Origin: Anaeroplasmataceae bacterium
GTDB taxonomy: Bacteria > Bacillota_I > Bacilli_A > Acholeplasmatales > Anaeroplasmataceae
Length of the DNA: 40,083 bases
Assembly (NCBI GenBank): GCA_029051735.1
Contig: JAIDKZ010000157.1
Coordinates: 1 to 40,083, forward strand
Reading direction: 5' to 3'
A program made the position numbers and the translations under genes. Shown here piece after piece: positions 1-7,820 of this stretch. The stretch's first letter is position 1; the number at the start of each line of letters is the position of its first letter. Under the pieces are notes generated by a model. The model was not told the origin of the DNA and made no database searches. It saw only the letters and a list, made by a program, of their open reading frames with translations.

Positions 1-101
1 CATATTTTCTATGGATTTATGCTTTAAATTGACAAATAATTCTAAAAATATTTTGTATAAAAAAAAGCATTTTTTAAATAATAAAAATAGAGATGATTAT
101 A

Positions 102-1511
102 ATGAACTTAAATACCCTTTACCCTCAATTAAATTTATCAAAAGAAATATATGGAATAACTGCAAATTCAAAGTCTGTAAGGAAAAATTATATTTTTGTA
201 GCAATAAAAGGAAAACAAAACAATGGAATGAAATTTATCAATGAAGCCTTATCAAATGGAGCATGTTTTATTGTAACTGACCAAATGGTATTAAAAAACT
301 ATCCTCATATCCGTGTTCCAAATGCAAAAAAAGAATATATAAGATTATTACAGTTATTTTATCATTATCATCATGATATTTATACTGTAGGTATAACTGG
401 TACAGATGGAAAAACAACAACCGCAAGTATATTAAATCATATTTTTGAAACAGCAAATCGTTCAGCTTATATTGGTACAAACGGAATACAATATTTAGGA
501 AAAAATATCAAGATACGTCATACAACACCAACACCTGATTTACTTTATCAAGCCTATAATACATTAAAAAAACATCATATCAATGATATGATAATGGAAG
601 TATCTAGTGAAGGAATATTGGATGGTCGAGTTGAGAATCTTGCATTTGATGGAGCAATTTTTACCAATCTTAGTCATGAGCATTTAAACGCTCATAAAAC
701 AATGTATAACTATTTAAAGACAAAAGCTCAGCTTTTTTCCAAATTAAACAAAGATGGTTTAGCTATACTAAATAGCGATGATTTTTATGCACATTATTTA
801 ACAAAATATACTAAAGCTAAAATCGTAACCTATGGGATGGATAGTGGAATATATCAAGCTAAAAATATTGTTTTAGGCTTCACTGCTTCTTCATTTGATG
901 TATATTATAAGGGTTATTTTTTATCTCATTTTCATCTTCCGCTTTTTGGGAAATACAACATATACAATGCCCTTGCCGCAATAGCTTATGCACATGAGTT
1001 AGGTATTGACATAAATTATATTATAAAAGCCATTTCTACGCTTCCTAAAATTGAGGGACGATTTATGACCTTTACTTCAAAGAATAAAATCACTGGTATT
1101 ATAGATTTTGCCCATACACCAAATGCATTAGAAAATTTATTATTAAATTTAAGAGAGTTCAAAAAAGGAAATATTATCACCATACTAGGTGCACAAGGAG
1201 AAAAAGATAAAACAAAACGAACAGAGATGGGCAAAATTGCAACAACATATGCTGATATCTCGATTTTCACATCTGAAGATCCTAAAAATGAAAATCTATT
1301 TGGGATTCTTTATGACTTGACTACAGATTTAAAAAATAAAGAATATTATTTAACATTAAGTAGAAAAGAAGCAATCTGCCTTGCTGCAAAACTAGCTAAA
1401 CCAAATGATATCATTTTGATCACAGGAAAAGGCAATGAACAATATGAACAAGTTCTTTCTTTTAAATTTAGTCATAATGATTTTACTTTATTAAAAAAAG
1501 CTCTAGAGTAA
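102..1511 (+). CDS. murE: UDP-N-acetylmuramyl-tripeptide synthetase (MurE)
   Basis: Cytoplasmic ATP-dependent ligase adding the third stem-peptide residue to UDP-MurNAc-L-Ala-D-Glu in peptidoglycan synthesis. The three Mur-ligase domains are visible: an N-terminal UDP-binding region, the ATP-binding loop GITGTDGKTTT near residue 97, the MEVSSEG and HEHLNAH segments, and a C-terminal domain ending LITGKGNEQYEQ. Length (about 469 aa) is normal. Start: an ATG at 93 is also in frame, but GAGATGAT at 90-97 resembles the GAGGTGAT ribosome site and lies correctly for the ATG at 102. The usual substrate-selecting DNPR motif reads EDPK here (around residue 393), so the third residue may not be meso-DAP; L-Lys or another amino acid is possible. 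Only plus-strand gene in the first 15 kb, convergent with rnhA. Confidence 0.93.
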   Translation: MNLNTLYPQLNLSKEIYGITANSKSVRKNYIFVAIKGKQNNGMKFINEALSNGACFIVTDQMVLKNYPHIRVPNAKKEYIRLLQLFYHYHHDIYTVGITGTDGKTTTASILNHIFETANRSAYIGTNGIQYLGKNIKIRHTTPTPDLLYQAYNTLKKHHINDMIMEVSSEGILDGRVENLAFDGAIFTNLSHEHLNAHKTMYNYLKTKAQLFSKLNKDGLAILNSDDFYAHYLTKYTKAKIVTYGMDSGIYQAKNIVLGFTASSFDVYYKGYFLSHFHLPLFGKYNIYNALAAIAYAHELGIDINYIIKAISTLPKIEGRFMTFTSKNKITGIIDFAHTPNALENLLLNLREFKKGNIITILGAQGEKDKTKRTEMGKIATTYADISIFTSEDPKNENLFGILYDLTTDLKNKEYYLTLSRKEAICLAAKLAKPNDIILITGKGNEQYEQVLSFKFSHNDFTLLKKALE

Positions 1512-1526
1512 TCCTAGAGCTTTTTT
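1494..1526. terminator. Bidirectional terminator murE/rnhA
   Basis: Perfect 13-bp inverted repeat, arms 1494-1506 and 1514-1526, with a 7-nt loop. The A-run and T-run flanks are part of the stem, so it works in both directions. It lies over the last codons and the stops of both convergent genes, which overlap each other by 9 nt. Confidence 0.88.
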
Positions 1527-2084
1527 AGCTAGTTGATCGGCTTTGTCATTATATAAATTATTACTATGACTTTTTATTTTATGAAAATGTATTTTAATTT
1601 TATTTTTTACCTCTTCTTTAAATGCAACATATGCTAAAGCAATCTCAGAATTTGCTTTCCACTTTCCTGTATACCATTTTTCAATCCCTTCATAATCATA
1701 GCATATGTTTAATTCTTTTATTCCTATACGGCATGCATGCTGTATAATAAATCCTGCACCTTTTATTTCTCCTGCAACATTTCTTGCAGCAGAAAATTTA
1801 TCCTTATCAAATCGTCTAGCATATTCTTCTTTTATACCATGATGTAAAAATACACACCCAAAAGAATAAGCTTCAGAAGCAGAATCAAAAGATCCATCTA
1901 TATATGCTGTAGGTATCTTATCATCAATTTCTATACTTTGATTGCGTAAAAAGGCATTTGCCTCTTCAAGCGATAAAAAGCTTTTATGTAAAAAGCCTTT
2001 TTTCCCTGTTATATAATTCTTGCAATCCTCCCAGGAAGTAAAAATTTTAGATTCTTCCTCAGTTTTCACTGCGTAGTATTTCAT
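1503..2084 (-). CDS. rnhA: Ribonuclease HI with N-terminal viroplasmin domain
   Basis: Degrades the RNA strand of RNA/DNA hybrids in the cytoplasm. The N-terminal 50 residues (MKYYAVKTEEESKIFTSW...) form the small caulimovirus-viroplasmin-like hybrid-binding domain found in many Firmicute RNases H. The catalytic domain follows, with acidic residues visible in AYIDGSFD, NVAGEIKG, CYDYEGIEKW and YNDKADQLAKKAL, matching the D-E-D-D set. 193 aa is typical of this architecture. GGTGAT lies just ahead of the ATG. Last gene of the long minus-strand run; its stop overlaps the murE stop region. Confidence 0.92.
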   Translation of the reverse strand: MKYYAVKTEEESKIFTSWEDCKNYITGKKGFLHKSFLSLEEANAFLRNQSIEIDDKIPTAYIDGSFDSASEAYSFGCVFLHHGIKEEYARRFDKDKFSAARNVAGEIKGAGFIIQHACRIGIKELNICYDYEGIEKWYTGKWKANSEIALAYVAFKEEVKNKIKIHFHKIKSHSNNLYNDKADQLAKKALGLL

Positions 2085-2114
2085 TTTATCACCAATAAGA
2101 TACTACCAAATTTA

Positions 2115-2495
2115 TTAAACCTTTTCAATAGGAGCATTGTTTTTAAATAAAGTTTTGCACTTATCTATACTTTTTGGAACTAAATCAATTAACTTTTCTG
2201 CAATATGCGTAGACTCATCAATTGAAAGCAGTGTTACCTCTCCATTAGTGATAACTAAAAATGCAATGGGCGTAATTCCAAATCCGCCACCTGCACCACC
2301 ACCAAAAAGAACCTCTTCTTTACTTGAGTTTGGACGTATATCACTTCCACCACTCACAAAACCTAAATGTAATCTAGATACAGGTATGATAATTGTTGAT
2401 TCTTCAATAATTGGTGTACCTATAATTGTATTGGCATCAATCATTTCTTTTATTTTATTCATTGAAACATTCAATAATTCAGATATATTTCCCAT
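2115..2495 (-). CDS. ytfJ: Spore protein YtfJ / GerW family
   Basis: Homologue of B. subtilis YtfJ (GerW), a protein of the developing spore needed for normal germination; the family is a marker of endospore formers. Visible family features are the N-terminal helix MGNISELLNVSMNKIKEMID, the IIIPVSRLHLGFVSGGSD stretch, and the glycine-rich segment FGGGAGGGFGITP followed by FLVITNGEV. 126 aa is slightly short for the family. The gene directly upstream is ytfI-like with a 4-nt gap, the same order as in Bacillus, which supports the call. AAGGAAATGAG precedes the ATG. Confidence 0.88.
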   Translation of the reverse strand: MGNISELLNVSMNKIKEMIDANTIIGTPIIEESTIIIPVSRLHLGFVSGGSDIRPNSSKEEVLFGGGAGGGFGITPIAFLVITNGEVTLLSIDESTHIAEKLIDLVPKSIDKCKTLFKNNAPIEKV

Positions 2496-2499
2496 ATTC

Positions 2500-2997
2500 T
2501 CATTTCCTTATGATTATTGCGGTAAGAATGCTAATAAGATCCGTTTTAACGCTTAAGAAGTAATCAATATTTTCATAGAGTTCATCATACACTAATCTTA
2601 TCTTGCTAGTATCAACCATTTTAAAATGATTTATAAAATAAGAATTGATTTGATTGGATAAAATTAAATAGGCTCCATTTAATATAGGATTTAGATAAAG
2701 CTCATCTGATGTAAATCTAGCCATATAAAACATAGATAAACTGGAATGCTTAAATAGTCTATTTAAATATTGCCTATTTTTAAATAGCTTTTTGAAGTCA
2801 TCTTTTTTTTCATTATTCGTCTTTAACTTTTCTTTTTCTAAAGCCTTTTTTATCAATCTTTGATGAGGTACAACAAATCTTATTAGTCCAATTTTTGCAT
2901 CAACCTTTATTGTGTCATTACTGCTTTTTATATTCAGCTCTATTGACATAGATAATATGATTATACATATCAAAAAAATAAAGATGGCAATTAACAT
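2500..2997 (-). CDS. DUF2953 (YtfI-like) membrane-anchored protein
   Basis: 165 aa with one N-terminal hydrophobic segment (LIAIFIFLICIIILSMSIEL) followed by a mixed alpha/beta domain. Position immediately upstream of ytfJ and overall pattern (beta-strand IELNIKSSND.IKVDAKIGLIRF, a charged middle and a C-terminal hydrophobic helix) match the DUF2953/YtfI family, a poorly characterised group seen next to ytfJ in spore formers. Family assignment rests on synteny plus weak sequence resemblance. Biochemical role unknown; probably co-expressed with ytfJ. Confidence 0.68.
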   Translation of the reverse strand: MLIAIFIFLICIIILSMSIELNIKSSNDTIKVDAKIGLIRFVVPHQRLIKKALEKEKLKTNNEKKDDFKKLFKNRQYLNRLFKHSSLSMFYMARFTSDELYLNPILNGAYLILSNQINSYFINHFKMVDTSKIRLVYDELYENIDYFLSVKTDLISILTAIIIRK

Positions 2998-3035
2998 ATT
3001 CTCACCATCCTTATTATTCTCCTATAAAAATAAAT

Positions 3036-3719
3036 TTATTCCATATTTTTTAAAATTGCTAAACAAACAAGAGCTGAGCGTCTAGCCATCTCAGACTCAA
3101 ATGTCTTATAATCCTCTATTTGACTATCCTTACCAACAATATCAGAGATGTACCGAAGCACAACAAAATCTACACCTGATTTTACACAAACCTGAGCAAT
3201 AGATGCTCCTTCCATCTCAGCTATACAAGGAATAGAAATATCCATGTTCTTCAATAATTCCTTTCTATTCACAAATGAATCTCCTGAATAAACAACAGCT
3301 TCTTTATAGGAAAGATGTTGTTTAGATAAAATTGTTTTAATTTTCACTATATAATCTATAGAGGAATGGTATTGTACTGGCATGCCAGGTACCTGACCAT
3401 AAGCATATCCAAAAGCTTTAGCATCCACATCATAATACATCAAAGATTTAGCAATAACAATATCCTTTGTATCCACTCCCGTAATTCCACCAGCAATTCC
3501 TGTGTTCAATATAAAATCACAGCAAAAATGACTTATCATTATGGTAGCAGCAATACTAGAATTCACCTTGCCAACACCACACTGGCTTAAAACTATCTCT
3601 TGAGAATTTAGTTTTCCTAAATAAAAAGAAGTTCCACAAATAATCTCTTCCTCTTCTATTTCTAATGCCTCCTTTAAAAGAAACATTTCTTCTTCCATTG
3701 CAGCAATAATTCCTATCAT
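3036..3719 (-). CDS. mtnN: 5'-methylthioadenosine/S-adenosylhomocysteine nucleosidase
   Basis: Hydrolyses MTA and SAH to adenine plus the thiosugar, recycling by-products of SAM-dependent reactions; cytoplasmic. Family signatures are the start MIGIIAAMEEEM, NTGIAGG, VAKSLMYYDVDAKAFGYAYGQVPG and the substrate-binding EMEGASIAQVC; RYISD carries the catalytic-site Asp. 227 aa is the usual length. The start chosen is the ATG at 3719: it is preceded by AAAGGAAG at good spacing and overlaps the MATE stop as ATGA, whereas a longer reading would add seven non-conserved residues. Translationally coupled to the MATE gene. Confidence 0.93.
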   Translation of the reverse strand: MIGIIAAMEEEMFLLKEALEIEEEEIICGTSFYLGKLNSQEIVLSQCGVGKVNSSIAATIMISHFCCDFILNTGIAGGITGVDTKDIVIAKSLMYYDVDAKAFGYAYGQVPGMPVQYHSSIDYIVKIKTILSKQHLSYKEAVVYSGDSFVNRKELLKNMDISIPCIAEMEGASIAQVCVKSGVDFVVLRYISDIVGKDSQIEDYKTFESEMARRSALVCLAILKNME

Positions 3720-5062
3720 ATAATTAACTTCCTTTCCCATGCACCTGTTTTAAAACGAATCATAAATAATACAGCTCTTATACATTCATCCATTGCCATT
3801 GCAATCCAAACACCAATAAGACCTAAATTCAACCAAATATTTTTTCCACCAAACAAAAAACTTCCTAGAACCGCTACACTCCAACAAAAAATTACAGACA
3901 TAATTGTTGGGAATGCAATGTCTCCACTTGTTTGCAAAAACCTTACAAAAACAATATTAAATGCACGTCCAATTTCTAAGAAGATTTCTATTAGTAATAC
4001 CATTCGCCCTATTCTTAATAATTCAGGATCACTTATTTTAAATATACCATAAGCTATGTCACTAATAAAGAACAAAATGAGAGATATTATAATAGCAGAT
4101 ATTACACTTGCTATCAAAGTTTGATAAACCTTCTTCTTACTCTCCTTTATTTCGCCTCTTCCTAAAAGTTCACCAACAACAACCTGCATAGCTTGTGAAA
4201 TTGCTGATGTAAATAAATAAGAAACCATCGCAAACATTGATGCGTAGGATTTAATATTGACAATCCCTTTGTTTCCAAGATTATTAACAACTGCTAAAAT
4301 GATAATTTGACTTGCATTATAGGATAAAGCCTCTCCACCTGATGGACCACCAATCGATAATATTTTTTTCAAAATAGGAGCAGAAAAATTCTGAAGCGGA
4401 TGAAGAAAAATATTAATCTTAACCCGTTTTAAAAAAACGATAGAAAGAATAATTACACCTATAGCTCTTGAAACTACACTTGAAATTGCAACTCCCATTA
4501 TTCCTAAATAAGGAATTAATATAAAGTTACCACAAATATTTATCACATTTACTATCGCACTAATTATAGTAGAATCCTTCATATAGGAATTACTTTTAAG
4601 AAAAGCAGAAAGCGTCGTTGTTATTGCTTGTAAAAATATACAACCTCCCACAATTCGAATATAAGTTAATCCCTTTTCCATACAACTTTCATCTAACCCA
4701 ATCCACTGAAAAAACCATTGTGAGCAGGTTAATAAAATAATACTAATCCCCACCCCAATTAAAGTAGACAATACAAAGGATACACTATATACACTCTTTT
4801 CTCCTTCGTAGTTTTTAGCCCCCTTATAATGACTAATAAGGATAATTGCCCCCATAGAAAAAACTTGGAATGCAATAATAAAAACATTTAAAATTGTATT
4901 CGTATTTGTTATTGCAGTTACAGCATCCTGATCCTTAGAAATCATGATTTGATCAGAATATCCAACAACCATTTGTAATAATAATTCCAAAAAAATTGGC
5001 AATGTCAATATTAATAAATATTTAAAACTTGAAAGTTTTTCATAACTAGTAATCTTTTGCAT
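3716..5062 (-). CDS. MATE-family multidrug/organic-cation efflux transporter
   Basis: 448-aa integral membrane protein with about 12 hydrophobic segments in two repeats, as in MATE (multidrug and toxin extrusion) carriers, which export drugs or metabolites using a Na+ or H+ gradient. Family-like elements are the N-terminal ILTLPIFLELLLQMVVGYSDQIM and the mid-protein GGPSGGEALSYNASQII. Substrate cannot be told from sequence. The ribosome site is weak and lies inside the end of ylmH, suggesting coupled translation; the 3' end overlaps mtnN by 4 nt. Confidence 0.9.
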   Translation of the reverse strand: MQKITSYEKLSSFKYLLILTLPIFLELLLQMVVGYSDQIMISKDQDAVTAITNTNTILNVFIIAFQVFSMGAIILISHYKGAKNYEGEKSVYSVSFVLSTLIGVGISIILLTCSQWFFQWIGLDESCMEKGLTYIRIVGGCIFLQAITTTLSAFLKSNSYMKDSTIISAIVNVINICGNFILIPYLGIMGVAISSVVSRAIGVIILSIVFLKRVKINIFLHPLQNFSAPILKKILSIGGPSGGEALSYNASQIIILAVVNNLGNKGIVNIKSYASMFAMVSYLFTSAISQAMQVVVGELLGRGEIKESKKKVYQTLIASVISAIIISLILFFISDIAYGIFKISDPELLRIGRMVLLIEIFLEIGRAFNIVFVRFLQTSGDIAFPTIMSVIFCWSVAVLGSFLFGGKNIWLNLGLIGVWIAMAMDECIRAVLFMIRFKTGAWERKLII

Positions 5063-5063
5063 A

Positions 5064-5801
5064 TTAAATCAAAAAGCCTAATTTGATAATGATACGATTG
5101 CTTTTTGTCTTTCCTCCAATCTCTTCAATATATACTCTCCCCTTATGTCTTACGCTAATTACATCAGAAGTAGAAACCTGTTTGCTTCCATTTAAACATT
5201 CTATATGATTTAAGGCAACCAACCCATTTTGAATCATATCCTCCACAGCACTTCTAGATTTTTTATAAGCTGAGGCAACAATACAGTCTAAACGTAGACT
5301 AGAAACAATATGCGTTTCTATTTTAAGACTCTTCTTTATTTCAATTCTATCTTTCGTCTCTTCTAAATCAATTGGAATACCATGAATTGTCTTAAATTCA
5401 GAAACCACAAAAAAAGCTATATCAGAAGTGACTGCAAAATAAGCTCGATCCTCAATTAATACAATATCACCAATACTTTCCCTTTTAATTCCTAATCCCA
5501 TAAGACTTCCTAAAATTTTACGATGATTTAGAGTTAAATATCTCTTATTGTATTTTATCTCATAAATTAAAATTTTAAATGAAGAAATATCTACTTTAAA
5601 AGAACTAAAAATTGCACGTTTCATCTCTGCTTTTTCAAATCCACCATCTAAAAAAATTTCTACACTTGAATGAGGAATTTGTAATAAAAGAGATTGTTGT
5701 TGTTCATTTAAAAAACCTGTTAAAATTACACTACCATTTGTAGCTCTACTAATATTTGATTTCATCTGCTTCAAAAAAAATTCTACTTCTCTTGCTTCCA
5801 T
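5064..5801 (-). CDS. ylmH: S4-domain RNA-binding protein YlmH
   Basis: YlmH family: an N-terminal domain of about 165 residues followed by a C-terminal S4 RNA-binding domain (SLRLDCIVASAYKKSRSAVE... through SVRHKGRVYIEEIGG). B. subtilis YlmH lies in the division/wall ylm cluster and has been linked to ribosome-associated quality control through binding of obstructed 50S subunits. 245 aa is typical. It overlaps yggS by 19 nt, keeping part of the ylmE-ylmH association, while sepF (ylmF), ylmG and divIVA are absent here. Confidence 0.9.
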   Translation of the reverse strand: MEAREVEFFLKQMKSNISRATNGSVILTGFLNEQQQSLLLQIPHSSVEIFLDGGFEKAEMKRAIFSSFKVDISSFKILIYEIKYNKRYLTLNHRKILGSLMGLGIKRESIGDIVLIEDRAYFAVTSDIAFFVVSEFKTIHGIPIDLEETKDRIEIKKSLKIETHIVSSLRLDCIVASAYKKSRSAVEDMIQNGLVALNHIECLNGSKQVSTSDVISVRHKGRVYIEEIGGKTKSNRIIIKLGFLI

Positions 5802-6424
5802 AAAATCCTACCTAACCGAATATAAGTTGCACCTGCTTTAATAGCCTCCATATAATCATCACTCATTCCCATTGAAAGTTCTTTCATAGAAAGATGAAAA
5901 CGTTCATTCGTTCTTTGTAAAAGATAAGCTAAAGCTTTAAATTGTTTTTGTTTTTCTTCTAAAGAAGATACCTTTTTTGACATCATCATAAATCCAATAA
6001 GTTCAATATTTTTAAGTTTTAAAATTTCTTTGATATAATAATCTAATTTTTCAAATTTTATTCCATGTTTTGTTTCTTCATTATTTATATTGATTTCCAA
6101 AAAACATTTCAAAGGATTTTTACGATTTTCATTGATTATCTTTGCAAGTTCAATAGAATCCAAAGAATGAAGATATTGGATTTTATCAATGATCTTTAAA
6201 GCTTTATTCCTTTGAAGATGTCCTATAAAATGCCAACAAATTTTTTCTTCTTTTAAATCATCATACTTTTCCAAAAAAGAATCCACACGATTCTCACCAA
6301 AATGATAAATACCAAACTGAAATAGTTTTTTCATGTCAATTGAAGTAACGTATTTTGTTGCAGCAACAATTTGAATTTTCTTTGGGATTTGATTTTGTAT
6401 TTCCTTTATATTTCCAACTTCCAT
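5783..6424 (-). CDS. yggS: YggS-family PLP homeostasis protein (YlmE)
   Basis: Single-domain PLP-binding TIM-barrel protein related to the alanine-racemase N-terminal fold; it helps keep free pyridoxal phosphate balanced and has no known strong enzymatic activity. The PLP lysine is in VAATKYV (about residue 24), with HFGENRV, WHFIGHLQRNK and the C-terminal SMGMSDDYMEAIKAGATYIRLG phosphate-binding region all conserved. 213 aa is normal. AAGAGGT precedes the ATG. Pairs with ylmH as in the Bacillus ylm cluster. Confidence 0.93.
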   Translation of the reverse strand: MEVGNIKEIQNQIPKKIQIVAATKYVTSIDMKKLFQFGIYHFGENRVDSFLEKYDDLKEEKICWHFIGHLQRNKALKIIDKIQYLHSLDSIELAKIINENRKNPLKCFLEININNEETKHGIKFEKLDYYIKEILKLKNIELIGFMMMSKKVSSLEEKQKQFKALAYLLQRTNERFHLSMKELSMGMSDDYMEAIKAGATYIRLGRILWKQEK

Positions 6425-6448
6425 ATAAACCTCTTATATAAACAAATA

Positions 6449-6469
6449 AGGAGATGAATTTCATCTCCT
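6449..6469 (-). terminator. Hairpin ahead of yggS, possible weak terminator
   Basis: Inverted repeat with 10-nt arms around a single T (6449-6458 and 6460-6469), effectively an 8-bp stem with a 5-nt loop. On the minus strand it lies between the small gene at 6520-6813 and the yggS ribosome site, followed by the broken T-run TTATTTGTTT. It could terminate or attenuate transcription into yggS; the weak T-tract keeps confidence low. Confidence 0.4.
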
Positions 6470-6519
6470 CATAATTATAGTCTTATTTTTTTCTTTTTCA
6501 ATACCTATTTTTAAAATAT

Positions 6520-6813
6520 TTAATTTGTAACCTCTACTATTTCATTAAAACTATGAATTTTATGAACAAATTCATTTGATAAAAATTTGTATAGTTTTAA
6601 TAACTCTATTTTTAAAACCTCTAAACTACTTTCTTCACTAAAATCTTCACATACAAAATACAACATAATATCTTCTCTTTTTAACAAACATATCTCATTC
6701 ACAATTTGGTTATAAATAAGCTTCCTATCATTGCAATAATGATATAAACTATAAACCTTGCGAATATCTGTTAGAATTTGTGTTGTCTGACAAATCATTT
6801 CTGCTATATTCAT
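6520..6813 (-). CDS. Small unknown protein, 97 aa
   Basis: Not recognised. Soluble, mainly helical by composition: an N-terminal MNIAEMICQTTQILTDIRKV helix, a tyrosine-rich turn, and a C-terminal stretch of leucine, lysine and glutamate ending NEIVEVTN. No signal peptide, membrane segment or metal motif. It is likely real because a strong GGTGGAGG ribosome site sits 7 nt ahead of the ATG and it has its own candidate promoter upstream and a hairpin on either side. Lies between the lipid kinase and yggS. Confidence 0.6.
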   Translation of the reverse strand: MNIAEMICQTTQILTDIRKVYSLYHYCNDRKLIYNQIVNEICLLKREDIMLYFVCEDFSEESSLEVLKIELLKLYKFLSNEFVHKIHSFNEIVEVTN

Positions 6814-6841
6814 TTTTTTCCTCCACCTAGTTTAATACTTT

Positions 6842-6869
6842 ATCAAACTTATCTAGAGGAATTTGTCAA
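6842..6869 (-). promoter_or_regulatory. Candidate promoter for the 97-aa gene
   Basis: A perfect TTGACA (complement at 6864-6869) follows the lipid-kinase terminator, but the -10 is ambiguous: TTGATA at 17-nt spacing or TAAAGT at 21 nt. Only the -35 is convincing. Confidence 0.35.
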
Positions 6870-6918
6870 AAGAAAATTCAATTTAAAATTATTCAATAAT
6901 TCTAGCATAAAAATTTGT

Positions 6919-6946
6919 ACTCTATAAAAAGCTTAATTTATAGAGT
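6919..6946 (-). terminator. Terminator after lipid kinase gene
   Basis: 10-bp stem, arms 6919-6928 and 6937-6946, 8-nt loop, touching the stop codon of the gene at 6946-7785 and followed on the minus strand by ACAAATTTTTATG, an imperfect T-run. Confidence 0.6.
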
Positions 6947-7785
6947 TACCTATTAATTTCAATTTTTGAAACATCATAAGATACTTCTCCATCTTTTTGA
7001 AGGATGCTGCAACCTTTTGGTTCAATTTTAATATTTTTCCCTTTTATAAAGGTGACATTCTTCTTTCGAATTTTTGTATGCAATCCCAAAAAAACAAGAG
7101 GAAAAATAAATAAAAGTGTTCTAAGTCTAATATTGTGAACTACACAAATATCTAATACATTATCCTCTCGAACTGCCTTAGGTGTAATCTTCATTCCACC
7201 ACCAAAATAGCGTCCATTATTGCAGACAAAGAACCATACCTTGTCAAAATGATATGGTTTATCATCTACCACCATATCTAGTGTATAGGGAACAAATGTT
7301 TTGAAAACTCGCAAAGCAATTTTAAAATAAGATTCCTTTACTCCTGTATTTCCATTTCTATTTTGCTCATCACAAACACAAGAATCAACTCCCATTCCAA
7401 TTCCATTTATGAATCTATAAGAATCAATTTCATTTATTTTTAATATTGGCAACGCATTTACCAAATGAGTGATTTCAAACATTTTTTTCTTTTTATAATC
7501 TCTAGATAAATCATTTCCTCTTCCAGATGCTAAAATAAAAACACGATATTGTATTTCTAATGGGTAGATATGATTTAAAAATTGATGAATTGTTCCATCT
7601 CCACCAACCAGTACTAAAGAATCTTCTTTTGATAAAGACTTACTAAATTCCTTTTCTTTTCCAGCAAGTTCTAGTAAGTTTATTCGTTTACAAATATTTT
7701 TCTTACTTAATTTTTTTTCTAACATTATTGCCTTTTTTATAGCTTTTCCATGATTACTTTTGCTATTAAACAAAATGTAAAACAT
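6946..7785 (-). CDS. Diacylglycerol/lipid kinase family protein (DgkB/YegS-like)
   Basis: Lipid kinase of the DAGK catalytic-domain family, which phosphorylates diacylglycerol or related lipids at the membrane surface. The nucleotide-binding VGGDGTIHQFLN motif is near residue 62 and SGRGNDLSRD corresponds to the family's G.x.NDFAR region; VCNNGRYFGGGMKITP is the conserved middle motif. 279 aa is typical. Start: the ATG at 7785 follows GAAGTGGGTGG; the GTG at 7797 lies within that ribosome site and is unlikely. Downstream of alr, 35 nt apart, probably one transcript. Confidence 0.9.
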   Translation of the reverse strand: MFYILFNSKSNHGKAIKKAIMLEKKLSKKNICKRINLLELAGKEKEFSKSLSKEDSLVLVGGDGTIHQFLNHIYPLEIQYRVFILASGRGNDLSRDYKKKKMFEITHLVNALPILKINEIDSYRFINGIGMGVDSCVCDEQNRNGNTGVKESYFKIALRVFKTFVPYTLDMVVDDKPYHFDKVWFFVCNNGRYFGGGMKITPKAVREDNVLDICVVHNIRLRTLLFIFPLVFLGLHTKIRKKNVTFIKGKNIKIEPKGCSILQKDGEVSYDVSKIEINR

Positions 7786-7820
7786 ATAACCACCCACTTC
7801 AACTACAATTATACAGAATC

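Noticed and set aside
1-92. murE promoter with TTGACA at 39-44
   Set aside because: No -10 at 16-18 nt from it; the alternative TTTAAA-17-TATAAA (33-61) is weak. Not called as a feature.
11-244. 77-codon plus-strand ORF overlapping the start of murE
   Set aside because: Different frame over the murE start, low-complexity composition, no ribosome site; murE is clearly the gene.
2137-2556. 139-codon plus-strand ORF opposite ytfJ/ytfI
   Set aside because: Overlaps two well-supported minus-strand genes; low-complexity proline stretch is the complement of the glycine-rich GerW motif, and no ribosome site was seen.
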